In this document: piece after piece, positions 37,344 through 48,414 of the stretch
Layout of the letters: each line of letters begins with the position of its first letter
Numbering within the stretch: position 1 is the first letter of the stretch
NCBI RefSeq assembly: GCF_023343835.1
Contig: NC_064435.1
Coordinates: 79,556,134-79,620,133 of the forward strand
Direction: 5' to 3'
Origin: Lagopus muta
Lineage: Eukaryota; Chordata; Aves; Galliformes; Phasianidae
Length of the DNA stretch: 64,000 bases
Position numbers and translations under genes: made by a program
The notes under the pieces: model-generated
Told to the model about the DNA's origin: nothing
What the model saw: the letters and a program-made list of their open reading frames with translations, nothing else
Database searches by the model: none

Positions 37344-40300
37344 ATGGAACAGGTTTCATCATCAATTGGCAACTTTACAGTTGATCTTTTCAACAAGCTG
37401 AATGAGACCAGTAGGGACAAAAACATCTTCTTTTCCCCTTGGAGTATATCATCTGCTCTTACCCTGACATACCTGGCTGCAAAAGGCAATACAGCACGAG
37501 AGATGGCAAAGGTAGGTAGCTCTCTGAAGCTATGATGCTCAACACTGCCCAGTAATTGCTATTGGGATGCCCTGTTTCATTGTCATAGGGAAAAATTACA
37601 TTTGGGTTTGCACAAATGCACTGCTATTGCTGAGTGCAATGGCTGTGGAAGGGAGTTCAGCCTTGTAATGCGCAGACAAAAGTACTGTGATGATGCTTAC
37701 AGAGGGAAGCAACACTATTCCTTGTTACTGTATGGGATTTACATGTACTACAGCTCCAGTGTCCCCCCAGTTAGATCAGAAGATAGCACAGTGAGTCATC
37801 ATACGGAGCCAAACAAGACAACCATTTTATCTCTATTAGGTTTTAGGTCACGCAAATTCTTTCATGCCAACTTCTTACCTCTGGAAACTCTATTTGCAGG
37901 TTCTTCATTTCACCAAAGGTGTGGAAGCTGGAAGCTCTTCTGTGGCCAGACCCTCTCGGGGGAGACCAAAAAGAAGAAGAATGGTATCTGTTAGACCTGA
38001 AATCATAAGATAAGAATTAAAATGTCTGGAAACAGTTTTAAGAGTCCACTATTTCTTGCTCACAGCTCTCTTTATATTTTAAGTATAAATCCCAGTATAC
38101 TTTGCAACACATCCAATTTCAGTTCCTTTCACTCATTCAGACTCAAAAGTATAGAAGCACAAGTCACTGAGATAGTCTGGAAGGTTTGCAATATGGTAAA
38201 TCAGTTAATCAGGTCATAAACGGAGCCCTGCAAACTGCAGCAGTGGCAAATTTGGAAAGATAAAAAGTAAGAGAGAGGAACAGAAATGCCACCCCAATAT
38301 CTATCCCTTAGCGTGTTTCAAAAACTTCATGCAAAAAATGCAACTGGTAAATGTACAGTTTCTCTTTCCAAGGACCCTGAGCATGAGCAAGCTGAAAACA
38401 TCCACTCTGGATTCAAAGAGCTCCTGACAGCCTTCAACAAACCCAGAAACACCTACTCACTGAGAAGTGCCAACCGTATCTATGTGGAAAAAACCTATCC
38501 ATTGCTGCCTGTAAGTTGAATTGTTTTATTTCAAAGAGGATTAAGAAAAACTGCCAAAAAAAAAAGAAAAAGTTTTGCACTGTATTCATTGTATTCACTT
38601 GTTATTAATAGAACAGTTTTGAAGCTGTTCATAAATGCCACAGATGATGAGTCTTGGTTTCCAGATAAACTTCACTGGAAAATACCATTTGGGCTTCTCC
38701 CAGTTTATAAGAATGCATTTGGCTGTAATGCAGGACCCCTTTTCATGCAGTACAGCTTATCACTAGGAATCTCAATACATACAATTGAAAATGAGATATT
38801 GAAATAAGCACATCCAGGGGATGTGCACAGTCTTCTTTCCTTCTCCAAATAAAAGTGGGAATGACAGAATAAGAGAAGGGAGATGTTTGTCCTTTGGTTA
38901 TTTCTTAAACGTTAACTCACTGCTCAATAGAGAGCAAAAGGCTACATTCTGCAGTTGCTTATGTGCAAAAAGTTAACAAGAAGTCCAAAAGCTAACAAAT
39001 TACTTTCTGGACTACAAAAATATTGTACAATACAGAATATTTCCTTCTTTCTTTGTTTCTTTCTTTTTATATGCCATTTTCCAGACATATATACAGCTCA
39101 GTAAGAAATACTATAAAGCAGAGCCACACAAGGTTAACTTTAAGACAGCACCGGAACAAACCAGAAAGGAAATCAACACCTGGGTGGAAAAACAAACAGA
39201 CAGTAAGTTGAGCTCTACCCTAACATCCTTCCTCTTCCTGCTGCCCTCTTTGGGACCCTGTTCTCACACTTGTGACTGTAGCATCCAGGTCATGCCTTCT
39301 GGTATGGGCAGTAGATGGCTGTCTGCTTCCAGTTGCTTGCCATGAGACTGTGGCATTTTTTGAGGCAGGAGCCAATTGCAGTCAGCTAGCCAGGAGAACA
39401 GGGCAGCAAACATCAAACAGACTAACTGGTTTATGTCAGGGAAGTAATTCAGGGAGTAGGGCACTGAGGCTTGCACTTTTTCAGTAAGGAGTTGAACAGA
39501 GAGGATAAAGAATCAAAACATTCCCTCACTTTGTTACACTGGAGTACAGCCTGACTTTTCTGATTTTAAAAGGTAAAATCAAGAATTTGCTGAGTTCGGA
39601 TGATGTGAAAAGCGTGACCAGGTTGATTTTGGTCAATGCCATTTACTTCAAGGCAGAATGGGAAGTGAAATTTCAGGCAGGACACACATCTATGCAACCC
39701 TTCCGCCTGAGCAAGGTAAGCTCCTCTGGTGTCCTTAGAGCAAGCAGACTGGACACTGCACCTACTGTTACCATCTTTTATTTCATCCATCCTTTAGCCA
39801 TTCCTTGGTAAACAGACTCTCTGAAAAGTTGCTTACAGCAAAATGTGTCAGTGGTCAGCTCACCAACATTTATGGAAATTAAGATGCTGCTCAGGCAAAG
39901 GATAACTAGATCCAGACGGAACACAGTTTCCAAAAATGCCAGAGTCACTTAAAGCCTTTCTGCAAAACTGAGGTATAAGGGCTAGATTGTAAAAATCAGA
40001 TATTGAGAGTCCATGCTTCCTGGACAGGAACTGCATGCCATGCTATGGATGAGCACAGTACCCACACCTCTGTGCTGCACAGTCCAACTGTGAATAGAGC
40101 TGCAGCAGCACAGCTCCACTGGATGGGTGCATGGCTGAGTGAGATTAGAAGTAATGTTGCCATAGAGAGGAGATCACAAAAAGGCTGCATAACATTTATC
40201 CTCTTACACCAGAGCTGTTTCACTGTTTCCACCACTGTTTCACTGGGTGGCTGTATGCCATGAATGCTCCCTCCCTCTAATTCTTGCTGATGTTCCTCTC

Positions 40301-41456
40301 TCCTCTGTGGGCTGATGTGCATGCTCTGGGGAAAAGAGAAAATCAGTTAGCTCAGTCCCCAGCAAAATACTCTGGGACAAGAGACAAGATCAGCAATACT
40401 GTCCAGTCAAGAAAAGCCCTGGAAAAAGAATGTCAAATCTCTGTTACAGAAACTGCTTCTGAAAGTTTCCTCTTTACAAGGAATTCCTTTTTTCAAGGAA
40501 TTATTTCTAACTGATAAATAAATATCTTACAGAATAAGTCCAAGCTCGTGAAGATGATGTACATGAAAAATACATTTCCAGTTCTTATCATGGAAAAAAT
40601 GAACTTCAAAATGATCGAACTTCCATATGTGAAACGTGAACTCAGTATGTTCATCCTACTTCCTGATGACATCAAAGATGGCACTACTGGTCTTGAGCAG
40701 GTAAAAAGCTATGCTACATCCATTCTGTATCACCACTCAGTCATCAGAACAAAAAGGACAGACTGATGACCATATGGCCCTTTCTTTCTTCTGCAATTAA
40801 TTTGGCAGAAGTAGCACTCAAAAACTTGCAGCATTATGCATCACATCTGCTTTGCAGCCTGTTCTCTGGTCATCAGTGAAAGCAATTTATATTTCGTGTT
40901 TTTCAGCTGAATGTTAAATATGCCATTTAAAAAACTGTTTTAAAAATTGATTAAAAAAAAGACAGTCATAATTAATGATTGGTTTATTAATTATTGGTTT
41001 AGCCTTGCCACTATCAAATTCCTCTTACTTCTTAAACACTAGCTGGAAAGAGAACTCACCTTCGAGAAGCTGTTGGAATGGGCTGATTCAAAGAAGATGA
41101 CAGAAACTCTTGTGGATCTGCACCTGCCTAAGTTCTCTCTGGAGGACAGATATGACCTCCGTGATACTCTGAAGAACATGGGCATGACAAGTGCCTTCAG
41201 CCTCAATGCTGATTTCAGCGGGATGACTGATAAGAGGGATTTGTCTATTTCCAAAGTCATTCATCAGTCTTTTGTTGCAGTTGATGAGAAAGGCACTGAG
41301 GCAGCTGCTGCTACAGCTGTAATTACAACACTCACAAGTACAGCTATCAACTATGCTCTGACATTTAAGGCTGATCACCCTTTCCACTTCTTCATCAGAC
41401 ATAACAAATCCAAAACAATCCTGTTTTTTGGCAGACTCTGCTGCCCAGTAGAATGA
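37344..41456 (+). CDS. SERPINB10B: MENT, heterochromatin-associated nuclear serpin
   Basis: Seven coding exons: 37344-37511, 37900-37983, 38373-38510, 39085-39202, 39573-39715, 40533-40700 and 41043-41456, giving 410 residues, the length I recall for chicken MENT. The protein starts [20 protein letters not shown] and ends [10 protein letters not shown]. Exon 3 encodes a 28-residue C-D loop (M-loop) with an AT-hook, RGRPKRRR, at residues 76-83, which also serves as a nuclear localisation signal. In chicken, MENT is known to be abundant in granulocyte heterochromatin, to condense chromatin through this loop and to inhibit papain-like cysteine proteases such as cathepsins L and V. The reactive loop [20 protein letters not shown] has a normal inhibitory hinge with Leu-Thr at about P2-P1. 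Exon 7 carries a four-residue insertion (in [12 protein letters not shown]) shared only with the next gene. Databases also call this gene SERPINB10; I use SERPINB10B because the downstream gene looks like the direct bomapin orthologue. Confidence 0.93.
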
Positions 41457-42045
41457 ATTATTCCTCACTCCCAAAGTTCACTTTTCAAAGGAAAAACATG
41501 AACTGTAGTGTTAAAAGCTCAGCCTTCAACCATATAGCCATAAGTACTAGAAGTATATGTCTTTTTTCTTAAGTAAGGCAGCACCCAGACACCACCATGT
41601 GCCTCAAAGACTGTCTCTCTATTGCTTCTTTCCATTACATTAATGAAATTGCCTTTCATGGAAAGCAAATGCTTGGTGTATAATTGCTAACCTCTGTTCA
41701 CCTTGCATTTTGTCCTTATTTCTCTGAATGCTCAAGGCTGAGGTTGATAAGCATCCCAACCAGCAATAAGACCAAGAAAACTACAGCAACATCCCTTATT
41801 GCTACCTCTTATTGAAATGTGATCTAAACAATTCAAATCTGCTTTCCATTTTCAATTTAATGTAATTGTATCTGTTTCCTGGCCAACATCTGCACAGTTT
41901 CCTTGCTACCTGGATCAGTGATAAATGTATGATTTGCAACTTATGAGTGCCTTTCAGCTAAGATAGTCCTGGTATTGACAGAAACACCAATAAGATTTTT
42001 ATGCATGCTTCACTTCATTATTTTGCCATGATCTACATTTACAAT

Positions 42046-42051
42046 AATAAA
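42046..42051 (+). terminator. SERPINB10B: MENT poly(A) signal
   Basis: AATAAA lies about 590 nt after the MENT stop codon and is preceded by an AT-rich stretch. Transcript end is expected near 42,070, about 4.4 kb before the next promoter. Confidence 0.6.
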
Positions 42052-42339
42052 TGAATTTGGAACTGTGTTTGTGCTATGCAAGATTCTAACTCACCTAGCT
42101 CCTTTAGAGCATCCTATACAATGAATGGCTGACACACATTTCTGCTCTTGCTGTTTCAAACCAACCATCACATAACCACTAATGACAAGGTGCTGAAACA
42201 CTCTAATAATTAACCAGTGTCTTACTCCCACTACATTTCATACAACACTGAAAACACTGTTGTTCAACATGTTATCCTATTCATTTACTAGACACACCAA
42301 AATAAATCAAAACCTGTGATGAGATAACAGAGTTAAGGT

Positions 42340-43280
42340 ATTTGCCCGCTCTTGTTGAGCATCTTCACCAATCATCTAGATAAAGGAATAGAGTGCATCC
42401 TCAGCAAGTCTGCTGACAGTATGAAGCTGGGAGGAGTGCCTGACAGGCCAGGAGACTGAAATGCCATTCAGTGAGACCTGGACAGGCTGGAGAGCTGGGT
42501 GGAGAGGAACCTGATGAGCTTCAACAAGAAAAAGCATAGAGTGCTGCACACGGGGAGGAATAACTGCATGCATCAGTACACATCAGGGGCTAGCCTGCTG
42601 GAAAACACCTCTGAGGAGAAAAAGCTGGGTGGCTTGGTAGAACAACAGATTGGCCATGAGCCAACAGTGTGCACTTGTGGCCCAGGTGGCCAATGGTATT
42701 CTGGGGTGAACTGAAAAGAGTGAGGCCAGCAAGTCGAGCGAGATGATCCTCCCCATCTACTCCGCCCTGGTAAGGCCACATCTGGAGTACTGTGTCCAGT
42801 TCCAGGCTCCTCAGTTCAAGAAAGACAGGGAACTGCTGAAAAGAGTCCAGCGAAGGGCTGCAAAGTTGATTGGGGGCCTGGAGCATCTGCCATAGGAAGA
42901 AAGGTTGAGACACCACAGACTGTTCAGCCTAGAGAGGAAAAGACTGAGGGGTGGATCTCATCATTATTTATAAATATCTAAAGTGCAGGAGTCAAGTGAA
43001 TGGGCCCAGACTCTTCCCAGTGGTGTGCAGCAAAAGGGGCAGCGGCCAAAAACTGTGATGCAGAAAATTCTATAAAAGCACTAGGAAGTACTTCCTTATT
43101 TTGAGGGTAACAGAGCACTGGAACAGGCAGCCCAGAGAGCTTATGGAGTATCCTTCCCTAGAGATATTCAAGACCTGCCTGTGCTTTTCTGTGCAACCTG
43201 CTGCAGGAAGCTTTAGCAGGGGGTTGGACTGGATCTCCAAGAGGTTCCTTCCAACTCTTATGATTCTATGATTCTGTGAT
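42340..43280 (+). mobile_element. CR1 LINE, about 0.94 kb, plus orientation
   Basis: Starts in the reverse-transcriptase end of ORF2 (ATCATCTAGATAAAGGAATA, GACAGGCTGGAGAGCTGGG). It runs to the diagnostic 3' end TATGATTCTATGATTCTGTG. It lies about 270 bp beyond the MENT poly(A) site. Confidence 0.95.
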
Positions 43281-43991
43281 CAGAACTTTCTTTCACTGTA
43301 AGCAGTTTTCCACTTTTAACCACTGCTTACTGCACTATCAGCCCCCCTTGGAAGGGGCTGAAATAAAAGTCTGACCAGAGCAAATAGCCCAAAAGAGTGG
43401 CTTCCAAACATCCACTGCTGTATCAATAACATCAGTTTCTTCCATTAGCTTAGGAGGGCAGCAGCTGTGCTTTCCTCTGCCTATAGGAATTGCGTAAAGT
43501 TTTGTAGCCATTATGATATCCAGCTACCACATGTGTCAGAACATTATTTCAAGCAACAAGATCTGAATGCTGGAGGGAAGTACTGTACAAACATATACTC
43601 TTAGCAAAATTCCACCTGTAATTACAGCTTACCCTACACCTCAACAAAAGGTAGTCTATTTGGAAACATACCTCCACCCAACAAAGTATATCTACACCTT
43701 CTCTGTACATCATGCTGCTTCTGAATTCAGTGCCCTCCCTCACCTGTAACCCCCAGCTCAGGGTTCGGCTGTTTGTCACTGAGGACCCACTTTGGTTCAG
43801 CCCTGCTGCATGTTACTGACTCAGCTTTACAAAGAAATGTACTAAGGTGTGAAAAAGCACACAAGTGAAAACTACACAATAAAGGTAAAAACACGAACAA
43901 GTTATTGTCAGGATGGAATAGTCAGCATAGCAAGGACTTGAGGATAAATGCTTGCATATGGGGTGTAAAACTTTAATTAAGAAAAAAAAAA

Positions 43992-44270
43992 AGTTAAGAA
44001 TTGGAATTCTCCAGTTTGTTCAGGTCCTTCTGAATGGCAGCAAAATCCTTCTGGTTGGATGGTGTATCAGCCACTCCTCCAAGTTTTGTACTGTCTGCAA
44101 ACTTGGTGAGGGTGATGCTCTATGTCAGCATCCTGGTCATTAATGAATGTATAAATAGTACTGACACTGGTGTTAACCAGACTTGCCTTCAGCTGGGCTT
44201 CGTGCCACTGATCACAACTCTCTGGGCCTGGCTGGGCTCACTTATCCATCCCATCATTTGTCAGCCTGGC
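43992..44270 (-). mobile_element. CR1 LINE internal fragment, minus orientation
   Basis: The text CAAGTTTTGTACTGTCTGCAA, GTCATTAATGAATGTATAAA and CACTGATCACAACTCTCTGG is the usual reversed CR1 reverse-transcriptase region. An A-run and the TTAATTAAG just before it may be an insertion edge. Confidence 0.8.
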
Positions 44271-44274
44271 AGGC

Positions 44275-46480
44275 TTTCAGGCAGCCTTACAGGAAAGAGT
44301 ATTAAGCATAGTTTCTAAAGTAAAGTAAACAACATTGAGTATTCTCCCTTCATCAAAGAGGCTAGCTGGCTAGCTGCCTCATCTTAGAAGGCAATCAGGG
44401 TGGCTAAGCATGATTTCCCCTTCACATATAAATCCTGACTACTGTCATCTCCTTGTTCTTCATGAGTTTCATAGTAGTGTCCATCTCTGTGGTAGACTGA
44501 CCTCACGACAAGCAGAAATGGCAGAGAGAGTGCGGAAAAATAAAGATAAGGAATGTTACAGTGCTGGTGTATTTTTAGCACTCGAGGCTTGGATGCAGAA
44601 AAAAACCAGCAACAATACAACCTATTTTAGAACTAAAATGCAAATGTATCAATACTTTGTAAGGCTTTTATTTTACCATCAGTAACTGGAACAAGAAAAT
44701 CCATTCTTAAATATTATTTATACTCCAGTCACTCACAGGTCTATTGAAACCACTGTGATACTTATTCTCCTTTCCTCTCTTGTAGGACAAGGCGGAATGG
44801 AACTTCCCACAGAGTAAAAAACTGGACTTAGTCCAGCACTGATTTTAAACTGTACTGTTTTTTTAACCAGCATAAGTGTGAATGCCTAGATGTACCAAAC
44901 TACAGAGTAAACTGATCACAGGTATAGGAGTACAACAGAATAGACAGAAAGACACAACCTCACATCCACACTGAGAAAGCTGGGGATGAAAGGTGACTTC
45001 ATTAGAATGCCCAAGAAAAGCGACTTGTTTTATCAGAAAACTTTTAATGACCATTTGTCAGAGACCAACCTATTTGTAGCCAGCAAGTCAGGCAGGGGTT
45101 TTGATGCTGCAACACATTGTTTCTACCATTCTGTTTACAGTAAGCCATTATTTCCTCTCCTCCACGTGGCACAGCAAAACCAAGAGCACTTTTCCTTTCC
45201 CATATTTTCTCCCCTTTGAAACTCTACTCCCTCTTACTAAACAGGATCTTGCAGCAGATACCACAGAGTGTCCACACAGTTTGGGGACCCTTTTGTAATT
45301 TTCCTGTATTTTTGGCCAATCTTTGTAGTTTGTAGTACAGTAATTATCACTATTAACTGCTTTCTTATTTCTCCTAAATATTCAGCCAAACAGGTAACAA
45401 CAGTTTCAGATATGTAGCAAGAACATTTCTTAACCATACAACAAAACATAGTAGTGTTCAATAGATTTCTGAAGAAAGAAAATGAGATGGATACTCCAGG
45501 TATGAAAAACGTGCACACTTAGAGAACATGTAAAAGAAAATAGGCATATGTCACTCCTGAAACCTTGCACTGCGTATGCATCAGTCAGATTCAAAGTGAA
45601 TAGCAACATAAACATTTAGTTCTAGTTCTAAATATGGTTTTGTATTCTTTATCCTAATGTTCTTGTACACAAGATAACTGCATACTGGTAACTGGTTTAC
45701 TCTGCATGTGTCATAATTGTGGGCATTCCTAAAGCACTCCTAAGTAACCATACATGTAGTAGAAAATATAGATAAGGATTGCAAAGGGAATGGATCAATG
45801 CATTTAATCCAAGTCATGTAGATAAAAACTGGAATTGCTAATGACAGTTTTAGTAACCAATTACATTGGTTAAAATAAAATGCATATATACAGATAACTG
45901 TCTTGCATTATATCTTTAGTGATCTCTGATCTCATACAATCTGCTACTTCTACTCTTTACTACAAAACAACAAACAGTTTCAGTAAATAAAATAATTACA
46001 AGCAGAGCTTCCAAGCAGCTTTGCAGTGGCACAAACTTCCTCCGTTCCTAGAACATAATAAGCTTGGCACAGTGCAGGGCCTGTAGGTTATTAGGCTGAA
46101 TGACAGGATGGCTGACACCAACAGCCTACCTCAGTTCTCCTTTTCAGCCAAATCTTCGAGATTAGCTTCTCTTAATTCCCTAGTTCATAGAGTAAAAAGA
46201 TGAGGAAACTGTAAAATTATTTCAATGTGGGCCTCGTCAATGCACTGTGACTCTATTATTTCCTACAATCCCTACATACTTGCAGAAAGGTTGTGAAGGG
46301 GACCACTGGAAAAAAGTATACTGGGCTTCATGTTTTAGGACATGCACCAACTAACAGTGGTTTTGAATTGGCCTCTCTCCCTCCATCTCTCTAATTCTGA
46401 AAGGCAGTGATGGAGAAAAGAAATGGGAATAAATGAGGGAACAGGCACATTAATACAAGAAGAGGATGTTGGGAAGAGAA
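44275..46480. other. MENT-SERPINB10 intergenic region, distal part
   Basis: About 2.2 kb of AT-rich DNA directly upstream of the predicted SERPINB10 first exon. No gene, RNA gene or long repeat was recognised. Confidence 0.6.
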
Positions 46481-46589
46481 GGGAGGTGCAACCATTTCTA
46501 CACTTCCAAAAGTATTCATTGCCTCACAGACCGCCACAGATCCTGACTGAAGCAACATCTTAACTCTTCCTTCTCTCGCAGGATTTCAG
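46481..46589 (+). promoter_or_regulatory. SERPINB10: Predicted SERPINB10 core promoter and noncoding exon 1
   Basis: Recognised by similarity to 35929-36031 in front of MENT. It starts GGGAGGTGCAACC, contains GTATTCATTGCCTCACAGAC and ends GGATTTCAG before a GTAGAG donor. It would splice to the acceptor at 48405/48406. There the untranslated GCTGTACCG before the ATG again matches MENT's GCTGTAGCA. GGAA/GGAT purine motifs lie just upstream (46460-46480). No TATA box is visible. Confidence 0.55.
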
Positions 46590-48414
46590 GTAGAGTAAAT
46601 ATTTATATCTAAATAGCCAGCTTTATTTTGGCAGTCTTAAAAATTCTTATAAATTCTCCAGAATGGAGTGGCTAAATGGTAACTAAAATGTCATGCAGGG
46701 AAATGGAGCATTCAACTCTTCATGCAAACTGCAGCCTTTAGGAAAATACTGCACAAAGGGCACAGTGTTCAAGATGCACATCCAGATTGGGCAAAACCTA
46801 CATAGCTTGAGTGCAAAAAAGTGTCCTCACTTGCAGGCAGGGCGCCCTAATCACCAGGCTACCAGTTGATTTAGAATCAGAGGACTGAACACAGAATGCA
46901 GATGATAATGCACTCCTACTGATCCCAGAGTTGAACACACGTGACTGCATGACTCCATACTGCAGTGTTTTAGACAATCAGCACTGTTCAAGCCTCTGCT
47001 TTATTTATGTTAAAGAACTACTGGATCAGCATCCAGCCTTTTCCTTTCCTGGGTGAGCAAAGCAGCTATTAGACAAGCAGTGTTCATACAAACACACATA
47101 CTCGAGCCCCAGAAATGCTTGATTGCTGTGTGCAGTTTCAGTTCTGACAAGCTCTGGCAATAGTGGACATACTGGCCTGAAATTCTTTAAGCAAAAACAT
47201 TCAACTCAGCCCAGTTCCCTCAATATGCTCTGGGAATATCTAGCTGATGAGCTCCTCCAGGCACAGCAGTAAGAAATACCAGGCTTAAGGTAAAATGCTT
47301 AAGATATGAGCTAGGCTGCAGGGCAATCACCTCAGAAGCACACCTGAGAATGATTCAAAGCTGTTTTGGAGCTCTGGAAAGCTTTGAAATACAAATTTAA
47401 GAATCTCAAAAGCTCCAGCTATCTCTAAGACTGAACAGCAGCTGGTTTTGGGGACTGCTGCTTGCTGCTTGTGATTTAAGCATGCAAATTGTGAGTGAAG
47501 CAGGAATGAAAATTCCAGTCATTTACACTGACCTAATGCTTAGTCTTTCACTCAGTGCAATCCTGCACTGACAGTGGAAATTTCTGAATTTATCCTAATA
47601 TTTGTCAACAGTACTAAATCCATCAAAAATATGTTAGAACCATGGGTCTGTTCTGGATCCAGGTATGAAAAACTACATCAACCGTGAGGCTTCTATGTTC
47701 TTGTTACTATCTTTGATTTTGTTCCATAAAGACAGAAGCAGAAAGAGAAGGGGAAATCTGCAGGTTCTCATAAACCAGCATGAAACCAGAGCAGAGCTGT
47801 CACTTAAAATGGGAACTGTTTGGAGTTGTATGTAAGACACAAGAGTTGACTTGAAGAACAGTCATTAACAAATCCAGCTACAAATGTAGGCCTATGTTCA
47901 CAAAGATCAAATAATAATCAAATAATCTACAGATCTCCACCAGCCTTCTAAAGCATGTGACAAATGGCATCAATTCACAATACTTCTTTCAGCAGAAAAG
48001 AATGAAGTTTAAGGAAACAGGAATAAAAACTCAGAGCAGCACAGTGGGAAATGTTTCTATTTCACTCCCACAGAATGCAAGAATAATTCTGTGAAACTTC
48101 AGTAAACGCTTTTTAAAACAATTCTGGTTTGTGAAAACATTCCTAACTAAAATAGTGTTTATCTGATGATGAGTAAGTGAAAAGAGCTGAAATAAGAATA
48201 TAAACATTTGAGAGTGATTGGAAAGGGAGAAATAGCGCAGGTCTTAAAGAGACTTGCTATCTGACTGTACTTGGCATTTTGGCCATGATAGGGCCATCCC
48301 AACAGTGTGTTTACAAGGGTGCAGGCAATTTCCCACCAGCAATTTCCCATTTTTTTAAATATGAAGAAGCAGTCATCACCCTCCTCTGCTCATCATCTGA
48401 CTCAGGCTGTACCG

